Assembly: GCF_964222135.1 (NCBI RefSeq)
Contig: NZ_CAXQBR010000067.1
Location: 86,407 to 150,406 of the forward strand
Reading direction: 5' to 3'
Length of the DNA stretch: 64,000 nt
From: Euzebya sp.
Lineage (GTDB): Bacteria; Actinomycetota; Nitriliruptoria; Euzebyales; Euzebyaceae
The number at the start of each line of letters is the position of its first letter. The first letter of the stretch is position 1. Below the pieces are notes generated by a model, which made no database searches, was not told the DNA's origin, and worked only from the letters and a program-made list of their open reading frames with translations. Positions 17,854 to 26,813 of the stretch are shown piece by piece. The position numbers and the translations under genes are program-made.

Positions 17854-17871
17854 CGATGACGTGGTCCGGGA

Positions 17872-18528
17872 TCAGCGGCGCAGCCGGGCGACGAGCGACG
17901 GGGCGTTGAACCCGACGGCCAGCACGAGCGCGGCGACGATCGCGATCAGGGCGATGGGCGTCGACCCCTGGGCCTGGGTGGACTCGGTCGTCGTGGCGGG
18001 GACGAAGTTGGCGGTGGGCACGACGTCGTAGCTGAACGTCTGCTCCTTGGCCTGACCCGACAGGTCGGTGCCGCGGACGGTGACGGTGTAGTCGCCGGCG
18101 ACCTCGGCCGGCACCACGACCTGGGCGGTGAAGGTGCCGTCCTCGGCGACCGTCACCTGCTGGGTCTGGGCGAAGGGTGCGGCAGCGGCGGAAGGGCTGC
18201 TCGCGGAGGAGGCGGACGAGGATGCAGCCGTCTCCTCGTCGTCCTGGGTCCCGTCCCCGAGCTCCGCCTCGACGTCGTCGGGGTTCCCCTCGCCGGAGCA
18301 GCCCTCGCCGTCGAACTCGCGGTCGATGAAGATCTCAGTCCCGGGGCCCCAGTCGTCACCGCGAACGAGGATCGTGCTGCACGGCGTGGTGGTCTCCACG
18401 TCCCCGACCTCGGCGGGGGGGACGACGGTGTCATCAGGGACCGGCGGGTACGGCCCTTGGGCCGCTGCCGGCAACGCCGTCAGCACGAGCAGTGCGGCGA
18501 CCGCTGCCAAGATCATCGTTCGCTTCAT
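17872..18528 (-). CDS. exported protein with C-terminal membrane anchor
   Basis: A 218-residue protein of unknown function. It has a clear signal peptide (MILAAVAALLVLTALPAAAQ) and a 45-residue Pro/Val-rich start. A central Ig-like or beta-sandwich region contains DGTFTAQVVVPAEVAGDYTVTVRG, and the C-terminal membrane helix is IALIAIVAALVLAVGF followed by RLRR. A serine/alanine-rich low-complexity linker sits in the middle. The ATG at 18528 follows a GGGGAGG ribosome-binding site. The topology is of a wall-exposed protein held in the membrane by its tail. It precedes DUF4012 and BY-kinase on the same strand, separated by a strong stem-loop. Confidence 0.78.
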   Translation of the reverse strand: MKRTMILAAVAALLVLTALPAAAQGPYPPVPDDTVVPPAEVGDVETTTPCSTILVRGDDWGPGTEIFIDREFDGEGCSGEGNPDDVEAELGDGTQDDEETAASSSASSASSPSAAAAPFAQTQQVTVAEDGTFTAQVVVPAEVAGDYTVTVRGTDLSGQAKEQTFSYDVVPTANFVPATTTESTQAQGSTPIALIAIVAALVLAVGFNAPSLVARLRR

Positions 18529-18674
18529 CGGTCGGGTCCTCCCCTGGGTGGACGGTGACGACATGACGCCGACCGCCTACATAGACTGCCATCCTGAATC
18601 CTCGGCGTGAACATGTCTACCACGAAGTTCCACGCTGGGTTGTTAAAGGGACGTGTCGACAGGGGAACCCCACG

Positions 18675-19211
18675 ATGAGCGAAGCCTTGGTCTGTGACGT
18701 CTGCGGAAGCCTGCAGCGTCGCGTCGATGCGGGCCGCGAGGGGTGGCTCGAGGTCCGCCCGTTGGCTGACCTCGCGGAGGTCGTCCCCGACGCCCATCCC
18801 CTGCACCACGGCCGGCATCTGTGCTCGACGATGTGCCTGTCGGATTTCGCGCGCGCAGTCGAGCACGGCCGGCTCCTCGAGATGACGTCCGGCCCGAGGG
18901 GCGTCGCCGAACTCGCACGGGCATCGATCGTAGATCCCGCACCGCCGGAGCCGGGACGGGCACCACGAGCCGGGAGAGACGACGGGGCACCGGACGTTCC
19001 CCAGACGTCTGACGAGGCGCAGGACGGACGCCGGCGTCCGCGCCGCCGCCGTCGGAAGGCGGCCGCGACACAGGGAGACGGGCCCTCGCGCGCCCTCACG
19101 GGCGTCCGCGTGTCACAGATCGTGAGCAGCCGACTCCGGACTGGGGATGGGCAGGACGTCGACCTGCACCGGATCGCCTCGCAACCGGCCCGCGCCCGCC
19201 GCCTTCGGTAA
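18675..19211 (+). CDS. hypothetical protein with N-terminal zinc-ribbon-like cysteines
   Basis: A 178-residue protein not assignable to a named family. The first 70 residues contain CDVC near the start and CSTMC after HHGRHL, a four-cysteine pattern plus histidines that could bind zinc. The second half is low-complexity, with a strongly basic stretch (DGRRRPRRRRRKAAA) suggesting nucleic-acid binding or disorder. The ATG at 18675 follows GGGGAACCCCACG. It is transcribed divergently from the exported protein gene. Its stop codon TAA is part of a GGTAACG element found also further downstream, in front of the next gene. Confidence 0.6.
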   Translation: MSEALVCDVCGSLQRRVDAGREGWLEVRPLADLAEVVPDAHPLHHGRHLCSTMCLSDFARAVEHGRLLEMTSGPRGVAELARASIVDPAPPEPGRAPRAGRDDGAPDVPQTSDEAQDGRRRPRRRRRKAAATQGDGPSRALTGVRVSQIVSSRLRTGDGQDVDLHRIASQPARARRLR

Positions 19212-19349
19212 CGATCGCGTTTCTGAAACAGCTTCGCCTTCCGCTACCCCGGGATGATGGGGTAACGTCTGCTCCGCCGTGTGCCCGTGCTTCGACTCAG
19301 TGGCGGGAGATCACAGGCATCGCAGCTCCGAGATGTGGGGGAGACCCAG

Positions 19350-20912
19350 ATGCAAACGCGACGCACCCGTCTGATCATGCTGGCGACGTTGGCCGTGGCG
19401 ATGCTCGGCATCACCGTGCCCGCTGGCAGCGCCGAACCGTCCACCGCCGAGGTCATGCTGGCCGCCGGTGCGGGGCAGGACTTCTCGCCAGCCGTCACCG
19501 CCGGCGGCTTCGCTGCCGAGAACTGCTGGGACGACCCCACCGACGACGTCATCAACCTCGAGGACGAGAACGCGTCCATCGACGAGGACCGCGGCGACAT
19601 CGTGGAGCACTGCGCGAACTACGCCGGCGACAGCCTGATGCTGTCGGCTGAGGTCGCTGAGCCGACGGACCCCGAGACGGATGTCAACTGGGAGTCCTCG
19701 CAGCTCGGGTGGTTCATCGACGCGAACGGCGACGACAGCGGGGAGTTCTTCGCCAAGCTGTACACCGACGCGGACACCGGCGAGGTCGTCGCCGGGGTGG
19801 AGGACCGCCTGGAGGGCGAGCCCGCCGAGGACATCGAGTGCGACGTCGACTGGGACTACGCCGACGGCGTCCTGTCCGTGACGCTCGCCGCCGACTGCAT
19901 CGGCTCCGAGCAGTCCGTCGCGGTCAGCCCCGGGCTGATCTACGACCAGCGTGTCGAGGACCTCAACGGCGTCGCGACCTTCGACAGCGCCCCCAACGGC
20001 GGCGGCTTCGAAGGTGAGCTCGATGCCGGCGGCCTGCCCGAGGGCATCACCCGTCTGGGCGGGGACGAGCGCATCGAGACCTCGGTCCTGATCAGCCAGC
20101 AGGCCTACCCGAACGGGGCGGACGCCGTCGTCCTGGCCCGCCAGGACGTCTTCGCAGACGCGGTGACCGGCACCCCGCTGGCCATCGAGCTGGACGCCCC
20201 GATCCTGCTGACGACCACCGACGCCCTGAGCCCGGCAGCGGACACCGAGATCGACCGGCTGCTCGACACCGGTGACCCCGTCTACCTGCTGGGCGGCACC
20301 GCGGCGATCTCCGAAGAGGTCGAGAGCGAGCTGACCACCCTGGGCTACGACGTCATCCGGTACGGCGGGTCGAACCGCTTCGAGACCGCGGTCGTCATCG
20401 CCGAGGAGGGGTTGAACAGCCCGACGGAAGTGCTGGCCGCTGACGGCGGCAGCTTCCAGGACGCCCTGGTTGCCGGCCCCGCGGCCGCGACGGTCGATGG
20501 CGCGGTCCTGCTGACCGACGGCGAGACCGTCCCGCCCGCGACCGCTGACTACCTGGCCACCGAGGGGGTCGACGTGACCGCCATCGGCGAGACGGCGGCC
20601 GCAGCCCTGCCGGAGGCGGACTCCGTCGCTGGGGCCGACGCCGTCAACACCTCGGTGCTGGTCGCAGAGACGTACTTCCCCGACGCCACCGCTGTCGGCC
20701 TCGCCCGCGTCGACGAGTTCGCCGACGCCCTGACCGGCGGCGCCCTCATCGGTCAGGTACCCGGCCCGGTGCTGTTCGTCGAGACCGACAGCCTGCCGAT
20801 GGTGGTCGAGGAGTACCTGACCGACCAGGACATCACGTCCGTCGCGATCTTCGGTGGCACCACGGCGGTGTCCCAGGAGGTTGAGGACGCGATCGAGGAC
20901 GCCATCAGCTAG
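19350..20912 (+). CDS. secreted CWB2-repeat surface protein
   Basis: A 520-residue exported protein. The signal peptide covers about residues 1-27 (LIMLATLAVAMLGITVPAGSA). An N-terminal domain of about 200 residues, rich in Asp and Glu, has LAADCIGSEQSVAV, homologous in position to VPAECIGTPQRVDV of the protein at 9654. Three CWB2 repeats follow, with RLGGDERIETSVLISQQAY, VYLLGGTAAISEEVE, DALVAGPAAATVDGAVLL and VAIFGGTTAVSQEVE. The chain ends directly after the last repeat. ATG at 19350 follows GGGGGAGA. An inverted repeat (TACCCC/GGGGTA, 19245-19264) and GGTAACG elements lie upstream. A strong terminator follows the gene. Confidence 0.86.
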   Translation: MQTRRTRLIMLATLAVAMLGITVPAGSAEPSTAEVMLAAGAGQDFSPAVTAGGFAAENCWDDPTDDVINLEDENASIDEDRGDIVEHCANYAGDSLMLSAEVAEPTDPETDVNWESSQLGWFIDANGDDSGEFFAKLYTDADTGEVVAGVEDRLEGEPAEDIECDVDWDYADGVLSVTLAADCIGSEQSVAVSPGLIYDQRVEDLNGVATFDSAPNGGGFEGELDAGGLPEGITRLGGDERIETSVLISQQAYPNGADAVVLARQDVFADAVTGTPLAIELDAPILLTTTDALSPAADTEIDRLLDTGDPVYLLGGTAAISEEVESELTTLGYDVIRYGGSNRFETAVVIAEEGLNSPTEVLAADGGSFQDALVAGPAAATVDGAVLLTDGETVPPATADYLATEGVDVTAIGETAAAALPEADSVAGADAVNTSVLVAETYFPDATAVGLARVDEFADALTGGALIGQVPGPVLFVETDSLPMVVEEYLTDQDITSVAIFGGTTAVSQEVEDAIEDAIS

Positions 20913-20929
20913 CGCAAGGCGCGAGGCGG

Positions 20930-20953
20930 AGGGCGGCTCGTCAGGGCCGCCCT
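20930..20953 (+). terminator. rho-independent-like terminator after CWB2 gene
   Basis: AGGGCGGC at 20930-20937 pairs perfectly with GCCGCCCT at 20946-20953 around an 8-base loop, and the following bases are TTCC. It lies 18 bases after the stop of the CWB2 gene and marks the left edge of the lower-GC polysaccharide island. Confidence 0.72.
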
Positions 20954-20984
20954 TTCCTCGGTCTGGAAGGGGGAACGCTCGCTC

Positions 20985-22202
20985 GTGAGAGCTCGCAGAC
21001 TGCTCATTGTCAGTCCGACGTTCTGGCCCGAGCCGGTTGGCACACCCAAGTACGCCTTCGACGCTGCTCAGTGGTTTCGTGACAACGGCTGGCGAGTTGC
21101 GGTCGTCACCGCACAGCCCTTCTACCCGCAGTTCGAGCTATACGAGGGCTGGGGGCCGTCCCGCCGTAGGGACGAGGTGGCCGGGATCCAGATCCTCCGC
21201 ATGCCAACGGTTGTCCCAAGAGGCGGGCAACCCGGCTGGCGTGCCGCGTCGGAGATCAACTTCGCGTTCCAGACCGCATGGCGCGGTCTTCAACGCACAG
21301 TCCCTCGGCCGGATGCGATCCTGACCTTCTCACCCGGAACTCCTTTGGTCGTGCCAGCCGCCCGACTCTGGAACACTCAGGTAGCCACCACATGCATCGT
21401 CCATGACATCCAGTCGGGGCTTGCCAGCACCACCGGCATGGCACCGGAACCCGTGGCAAGGATCATGCAAGACCTTGAGCGCACGGCCCTATCGGCTGCG
21501 GATCGAATCTTGGTCCTATCCGAACGCATGAAGGAGGAGCTCAAGCGGATCGGCGTTGTCCAACCTATCGAAGTTGTACCCATCTGGGCAGACATACCAA
21601 TAGCTACTGACGTTTCGGCTCCGACCGATCCGCATGGCATGTTCACGGTTGGCTACAGCGGGAATTTCGGCCGCAAGCAGGGCATCCCACTACTTATCGA
21701 CGTAGCGACCGAACTGGCTGAACGGAACGCGCCGGTCACCATGGCCCTCCGTGGACACGGAGCCCTTCGCGAAGCTGCCGAACGAACTGTGGCCGCCCGT
21801 GGTCTCACCAATATCAAGCTTGAGGAGTTCGTGCCCGCCGATGAGCTCGTGGAGTCCCTTCGAACGGTGGACCTCCATCTAGTTCCACAAGTATCCGGTA
21901 CGGGCACATTCGCAATGCCGTCGAAGGTGGTCAATATTCTCGCGTCCGGACGCCCGATGTTGGCCATCTGCGACGAAGGGGATCCGCTCCAGACCTTGAT
22001 CAAAGACGGCATTGGCTTCTGGGCGCCTATCCATCCTACTGCAGTTGCCAAGCAGATCCTAGACCTGTCCCGCAATCGCGGTTTGGCAGCGCGAGTCGCC
22101 GGCCATGGCTTGGATTACGCGAGAGCACATCACGACCGCACAGCGCTTCTATCCATTGTGGAGCAGAGTCTGCTACGGGCGACACCTCACCCAATTCCGT
22201 AG
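20985..22202 (+). CDS. glycosyltransferase family 4, WbuB-like
   Basis: A 405-residue GT-B glycosyltransferase expected to add a sugar to an undecaprenyl-linked oligosaccharide on the inner face of the membrane. The N-terminal domain begins LLIVSPTFWPEPVGTPKYAFDAAQWF, typical of WbuB/WcaI-type enzymes. The C-terminal domain has FTVGYSGNFGRKQGIPLLIDVATEL and the donor-binding region FAMPSKVVNILASGRPMLAICDEG. The GTG start follows GGGGGAACG. It is the only plus-strand gene of the glycan island and its base composition is clearly lower in GC than the gene to its left. The transferred sugar cannot be predicted. Confidence 0.88.
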   Translation: MRARRLLIVSPTFWPEPVGTPKYAFDAAQWFRDNGWRVAVVTAQPFYPQFELYEGWGPSRRRDEVAGIQILRMPTVVPRGGQPGWRAASEINFAFQTAWRGLQRTVPRPDAILTFSPGTPLVVPAARLWNTQVATTCIVHDIQSGLASTTGMAPEPVARIMQDLERTALSAADRILVLSERMKEELKRIGVVQPIEVVPIWADIPIATDVSAPTDPHGMFTVGYSGNFGRKQGIPLLIDVATELAERNAPVTMALRGHGALREAAERTVAARGLTNIKLEEFVPADELVESLRTVDLHLVPQVSGTGTFAMPSKVVNILASGRPMLAICDEGDPLQTLIKDGIGFWAPIHPTAVAKQILDLSRNRGLAARVAGHGLDYARAHHDRTALLSIVEQSLLRATPHPIP

Positions 22203-22498
22203 CTCGCTTCGCTGAACCAATCCCACACGTCCGAGGTAGCCGTCGCCGGTGTTGCCGGCCCCGACGCCGTTCCCCGAGGTGAACGGCCAGCGCCCAATCG
22301 GTCAGGCACGCCTAGAGTACTGCAACGTCAGCCGCAAGCTATTGGCACAACCGTCTAGCCACGGTCCCGGCCCACAAGACGCGACGTCTTCGCGGGACAA
22401 GCGGGCGTAGGGGACGCGAACAGCCACATCCGTTCGTGCCGAGGACCCGGCCAACGTGCCGACATCAACGGCCGCTGGGCAGTCCCCGTGAGCAACGA
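22203..22498. other. intergenic region without a supportable gene
   Basis: This stretch between two convergent genes contains no open frame with coding character. A short inverted repeat AAGACG-CGA-CGTCTT lies near 22377-22391. On the minus strand near 22203-22280 a fragment reads like a glycine/asparagine-rich peptide, but it has no start and no family match I can defend. Confidence 0.5.
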
Positions 22499-23710
22499 CT
22501 AGCCCTGTTTGACCATGTGTCTCCCTCGGATTCGTTGCAGGGGCCCCAGACGCGACCCGCGGCCCAATGCCAACACAGTCACGTACATTCCAAACGGATA
22601 CGGGTTGAGGTTAATGAATCGATCGTTAAGGAAGACCAGAGGCAGGCATGCGAGTAAACACAGACTGGCCTTGCGGTCCCGATACCATATATTTGCAAAT
22701 GCTCTTACCAGCGGTACCCAAATGAGCAGAGAAAGTGCACCGTGCCGCGCAAGGCCATACAGCACGGCATTGTGTACGCCGGACACATCCCCTTCCGCTC
22801 GAAAGTCGATCCCTGACCCGATGAGCGGGGTCTCCAGAAATGCCTCCCAGGCCGATCCCCACGGTTCTACCCTTCCAGTGAATCCACTGCCGATCCCTCG
22901 GTTCTCGTCCGACACTCTCAAGACGTCCTCACGCACGAACCGTGCCCCAGTTGATCCATGAGTCCAAAGGGACATCACCATTAGCATCAGTAGGCTCACG
23001 GCGGCGAACCGCGCGCCACGGGACCAGCGCAAGCGCCTGAACTCGTAAACGGCCCACACCAGGACGAGCAAGAGTATGCACGCCAACGCAGCCCTAGCCT
23101 GAAGAAGAAGCACACTGATCGTAAGCGGTATCACCACAACTGTGAACGAACGCGGCCTCAGTGAAAGGCTAGCTAGCAGCACCGCTGCCGACGCAATCTC
23201 CCCACCGAGGTTTGGATGAGTGTTCCCAACATAGAGAACGCGTCCAAAATGATCATCAACGCCCCCTGAAACGGCGAGGAAGACGTGTACGACCGCAACG
23301 GCATACGGAATTGAGACAAACCCGACCGCATACTGCGTAAAGTCGTCTCGGGCAACCAGCAATAGAGTAAGGCATACCGACGCAGCAACCGCGCCGTATA
23401 CAAGGTAGCCCCGGAAGTCAAAGCCTCCCGTCCCCACGTTCATGATAAACGAGACTGCAGCCAGCACACCGATACCGGTCAAGAAAAGACCTTGATCACG
23501 CCCAATGGCAAATCTTGTCGGCCGCTCGCGTAGAAGGAGGCCCGCCTTCAATATTAGCCCGAGTACTTGTAGAGGCAGCGCAGTGCCAAGGAGTAGATAT
23601 CCGGCTGCCCCCACGCTATCCGCCAAACCTACTATGCGAGGAAGCAGCACCCGTTCGCCACCGAAGAGTGGCAGCCTTCGAACTCCTTCACCGCGCTGTC
23701 CGCCATTCAA
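22499..23710 (-). CDS. O-antigen polymerase/ligase-like membrane protein
   Basis: A 403-residue polytopic membrane protein of the Wzy/WaaL (O-antigen ligase) family. About ten hydrophobic segments are visible, including AGYLLLGTALPLQVLGLIL, VCLTLLLVARDD and FAAVSLLMLMVMSLW. The diagnostic large periplasmic loop contains RVEPWGSAWEAFLETPLIGSGIDFRAEGDVSGVHNAVLYGLARHG; the GSG and HN residues correspond to the conserved motif of this family. It probably polymerises repeat units or attaches glycan at the outer face of the membrane. It is the most distal gene of the island's minus-strand block, and the next gene in this block is 120 bases away. Confidence 0.85.
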   Translation of the reverse strand: MNGGQRGEGVRRLPLFGGERVLLPRIVGLADSVGAAGYLLLGTALPLQVLGLILKAGLLLRERPTRFAIGRDQGLFLTGIGVLAAVSFIMNVGTGGFDFRGYLVYGAVAASVCLTLLLVARDDFTQYAVGFVSIPYAVAVVHVFLAVSGGVDDHFGRVLYVGNTHPNLGGEIASAAVLLASLSLRPRSFTVVVIPLTISVLLLQARAALACILLLVLVWAVYEFRRLRWSRGARFAAVSLLMLMVMSLWTHGSTGARFVREDVLRVSDENRGIGSGFTGRVEPWGSAWEAFLETPLIGSGIDFRAEGDVSGVHNAVLYGLARHGALSLLIWVPLVRAFANIWYRDRKASLCLLACLPLVFLNDRFINLNPYPFGMYVTVLALGRGSRLGPLQRIRGRHMVKQG

Positions 23711-23830
23711 AGGTCAGATCCCCGATCTAAGCGCGTACCCGAACCAGACGAGCAACTGGCACGATTCCTAGGCTCGAACACACGCGCATACGCACGCTGT
23801 TGACGCCGCAGTTCACAGTCTAACCGATGG

Positions 23831-24934
23831 CTACGCGATTGCTGATTCAAAGTCTGCCAAGTACATTCCTGCGACCTTCTCAACGGTGAAGCCCTCCGCC
23901 GTCCTTCGAGCCGCCATTCCCATCTGTTCGATCCTACCCTCTTGGTCTAGTGCCGTGCTCAGTGCCTGCGCCAAGCCGTGCAAGCCACTCGCACGGTCCC
24001 AGACCATGCCGTTCCGCCCCGGAAGAACGAAGTCTAGGAAGCACCTCAGGTCGCTAACCAATGCGGGTACGCCCAGTGACATCGCTTCGAGTACCGCAAG
24101 CCCGAACGTCTCGCCGCGCTCAGCCAATGACGGATAAGCAAATATTCGCACTCCCGATATGTAACGGTTGAGCTCCTCGCGGTCCACGATGAGACCACGG
24201 AAGTCGACGGACCCACGCATACGCACCGCCACACGCTTCAAGTCCTCGAAGTAGGCACGTCCGCCGCCGCCGGCCGCAGTGTCTGTCGGTCCGGCAAGAC
24301 GGACATTGATAGGTCTACCCAAGATCCCTTCGGCCGTGACAACAGCACGCAACAACTCCAAGACGCCCTTCTCAGGATGAATTCGCCCAGCGAAGCAAAT
24401 ATCGTCGACGGGATTTTCTGATGTCGACCGAAGTTCCGGCAGGCGCACTGGATTGGGAATCACCACAACTTTTGTGGACGGTACTCCCTGCTGAACCAGA
24501 GCCTCCGCTACGGGTGAGGAAACAGCCTGTAGTCTGTCTGCGCTACGATACAAGCGATGCTGCTGCTTCGGGAACCTCGCCACATGGACGTATAGTACGG
24601 CGCGAGTGTTTCGTAGGATGACCGGGGACCAAAAACTGTGGGTGACGATGACATCGGCGTCGGATATCGCGGCCGCCACCCTAGTTGAGTATGTCAGGTC
24701 CCGGATGAGACGAACCAAGCCATTGTGTGTTTGGGAGAACCCCCCGACACGTACGTGCTCTACTCCGCCCACAACCGCATGATCCGGCAGGCCGGGGTAT
24801 CTCTTGGATACGTGCCAAACGTCATGACCGTTAGCGGCGAATTCATTCGCTAGGTCAAACCAGACCTTTTCCACGGCTCCACCGAGTAGAGGCGGGATGG
24901 GCAAGAACGGACCTTGCACAATACCAATCCTCAT
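23831..24934 (-). CDS. glycosyltransferase family 4
   Basis: A 367-residue GT-B glycosyltransferase. The N-terminal acceptor domain starts MRIGIVQGPFLPIPPLLGGAVEKVWFDLANEF. The C-terminal donor domain has DICFAGRIHPEKGVLELLRAV and RIFAYPSLAERGETFGLAVLEAMSLGVPALVSDL, which contains the EX7E-type nucleotide-sugar site of GT4. It is expected to extend the lipid-linked repeat unit in the cytoplasm. It overlaps the FkbM methyltransferase gene upstream by four bases (ATGA), showing that the two belong to one operon. Donor and linkage are unknown. Confidence 0.88.
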   Translation of the reverse strand: MRIGIVQGPFLPIPPLLGGAVEKVWFDLANEFAANGHDVWHVSKRYPGLPDHAVVGGVEHVRVGGFSQTHNGLVRLIRDLTYSTRVAAAISDADVIVTHSFWSPVILRNTRAVLYVHVARFPKQQHRLYRSADRLQAVSSPVAEALVQQGVPSTKVVVIPNPVRLPELRSTSENPVDDICFAGRIHPEKGVLELLRAVVTAEGILGRPINVRLAGPTDTAAGGGGRAYFEDLKRVAVRMRGSVDFRGLIVDREELNRYISGVRIFAYPSLAERGETFGLAVLEAMSLGVPALVSDLRCFLDFVLPGRNGMVWDRASGLHGLAQALSTALDQEGRIEQMGMAARRTAEGFTVEKVAGMYLADFESAIA

Positions 24935-25680
24935 GCGCCCAGCGGATCCTCATCAGTGCTTGGTAGCCGCTCAAAGAGGACGTCGAGTTGGATCAGTTGG
25001 CCATCCCTGCGCCTCATCTCTTGGAAAATATCTACAACACGGAAGTCGCGGTCATCCATAAATGCTATGACCTCTGCCAACAGCGGCGCGCCCTCATTAT
25101 ATTGAATCAAGGACACTTCAAGCATTGCAAAGCGGGCACTGGACAGGACGGCCTCTGCACCACGCAGGACCTCGAGTTCGTAGCCTTGCACATCAACCTT
25201 GATGAAGTCAGGCGCCCCCCAGTGCGAAGGAAGATCGGCGACAATCGAATCCAAGGTCCTAACCTTGGCAGTCGTCACAGTGCGCGACACATCGGACAGC
25301 TCGCCGAGCACCGAACTCCCCGTCTCCATCTCATAGAAGTTGACCGACTGCCCATCCTTCGGCCCAGCAACGGCGATCGCCAACTGAACATCGCCGTGGC
25401 CGCTCTCCACCAAAGATCTCAATGCTCCAGCCTTCGACTCCTGTGCCTCAACCATAAGGACGCGGGCCCCAGGAAAGACCAGACGCACCAGACTTGTCCA
25501 TTCGCCCTCGAAAGCGCCAACATCGATAATCGTGCGCAAACAACACGCCCGATTGCGCAACATGACCAAGGAGGCAGCATGGCTGGGAAAGAGAAATCGG
25601 CTTAGAACCTTCCAGGCGATCCACCGTGCGAACGGAGGAATCTGAATGGACAGCCGAGCCAAGAGACCGCGCATGCTCAC
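24931..25680 (-). CDS. FkbM family methyltransferase
   Basis: A 249-residue S-adenosylmethionine-dependent methyltransferase of the FkbM family. TIIDVGAFEGEWTSLVRLVFPGARVLMVEAQ is the SAM-binding motif I region. KVRTLDSIVADL and DFIKVDVQGYELEVLRGAEAVL are the family signature. In polysaccharide clusters such enzymes O-methylate sugars. The preceding ~45 residues (RWIAWKVLSRFLFP) are amphipathic and may associate with the membrane. Four-base overlaps with both neighbouring glycosyltransferase genes indicate one transcription unit. Confidence 0.86.
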   Translation of the reverse strand: MSMRGLLARLSIQIPPFARWIAWKVLSRFLFPSHAASLVMLRNRACCLRTIIDVGAFEGEWTSLVRLVFPGARVLMVEAQESKAGALRSLVESGHGDVQLAIAVAGPKDGQSVNFYEMETGSSVLGELSDVSRTVTTAKVRTLDSIVADLPSHWGAPDFIKVDVQGYELEVLRGAEAVLSSARFAMLEVSLIQYNEGAPLLAEVIAFMDDRDFRVVDIFQEMRRRDGQLIQLDVLFERLPSTDEDPLGA

Positions 25681-26813
25681 CGCTCACCCTCCGGCTGAAT
25701 GATGTCTCTACTGACGATTCCTGAGTACCAAGCCTCAAGGTCGCTGCCGGCCTTGGCCCACGTCAACTGACGCGCTGCGGCCACGCCATTTCGCCTCATG
25801 TCGCTCAGCATGCCAGGTCGTTCCAAAAGGTTGAGTAGCGCCTTTCCAAGGGCTTCGGCACTTCCTTCTGTCACGACCCCTGACTGTGTGCCCGATAGAA
25901 TCGATGCGGCACCAACCTCCGGAGTGACGATGGGCACAGCCCCATAAGCCATAGCCTCGACAACCGCAATGCCAAAGCTCTCGTCCAAGGAAGGCAACAC
26001 AAAGACGCTCGCTCTCCGTAACAATTGTTGCTTTGCCTCCCCACGTACAAGACCAATCAGCTTGACATCGTCCTTCAGCCCACGATCATTAATCCTCTTC
26101 TGTAGAAGTGAGTGGCGAATATCCTCCTCAGGTCCGGCGATGATCGCCTGGGCTACTAGTCCGGCCTGTTTGGTCCACGCCAGCGCATCTACGACGAGCC
26201 ATGGTTGCTTCTTCGTTGCAAGGCGGCCGAGAAACAGAACGAGGTTCTTCCGGGGCTTATCGGCACTTACTTCATCAGTTGCTGTCTCCACTCCGGGGGG
26301 TATGATCGACCAGTTCCGAAAATGGCGTACTCTCAAAGCGTCGTCGCGCTCATGTTCGGACATGAAGTGCACGCCGCTGGCACCGTCAATGACTCGATTC
26401 TCTATGAGAGCCTCATACATGCGCTTCTTCACAGCTCGCTGTTCGTAATGGTACTTATCAAAGGCTCCGTGAGGCGACACAACGTACGGCGTCGAAGAGC
26501 GGCGCAAGTAGGCTGCGAGGCTCTGCGGCAGGTACAGCGCATGCGCGTGGACAAGATCCGCCCGCTCGGCCTCCCTGAGCGACTCCCTCCACCATGAGTA
26601 GGATATCGGTGCAGGACCGGCATACTGGGCCGCATAGGTAGAGAGTCGGACACCATCCGGATCATTCGCCTCAATGGTCTCGCCACGTCGCCGCATAGCC
26701 AGTACATGCACTTCATGCCCTCGAAGAGCTACCGACTCGGCCATCTTTTGGACGGCGTAACTCGGGCCGCCTGCTTCGGGCCGGAGCGAATCGATCAGAT
26801 GGAGCACTCTCAT
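25677..26813 (-). CDS. glycosyltransferase family 4
   Basis: A 378-residue GT4 glycosyltransferase. It starts MRVLHLIDSLRPEAGGPSYAVQKMAESVALRGHEVHVL, continues with the linker PYVVSPHGAFDKYHYEQRAVKK, and carries the donor-binding segment SVFVLPSLDESFGIAVVEAMAYGAVPIVTPEVGA with the paired glutamates of the family. The SPHGAFD motif is common in GT4 enzymes of exopolysaccharide clusters. It overlaps both neighbours by four bases. The sugar donor cannot be read from the sequence. Confidence 0.88.
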   Translation of the reverse strand: MRVLHLIDSLRPEAGGPSYAVQKMAESVALRGHEVHVLAMRRRGETIEANDPDGVRLSTYAAQYAGPAPISYSWWRESLREAERADLVHAHALYLPQSLAAYLRRSSTPYVVSPHGAFDKYHYEQRAVKKRMYEALIENRVIDGASGVHFMSEHERDDALRVRHFRNWSIIPPGVETATDEVSADKPRKNLVLFLGRLATKKQPWLVVDALAWTKQAGLVAQAIIAGPEEDIRHSLLQKRINDRGLKDDVKLIGLVRGEAKQQLLRRASVFVLPSLDESFGIAVVEAMAYGAVPIVTPEVGAASILSGTQSGVVTEGSAEALGKALLNLLERPGMLSDMRRNGVAAARQLTWAKAGSDLEAWYSGIVSRDIIQPEGER

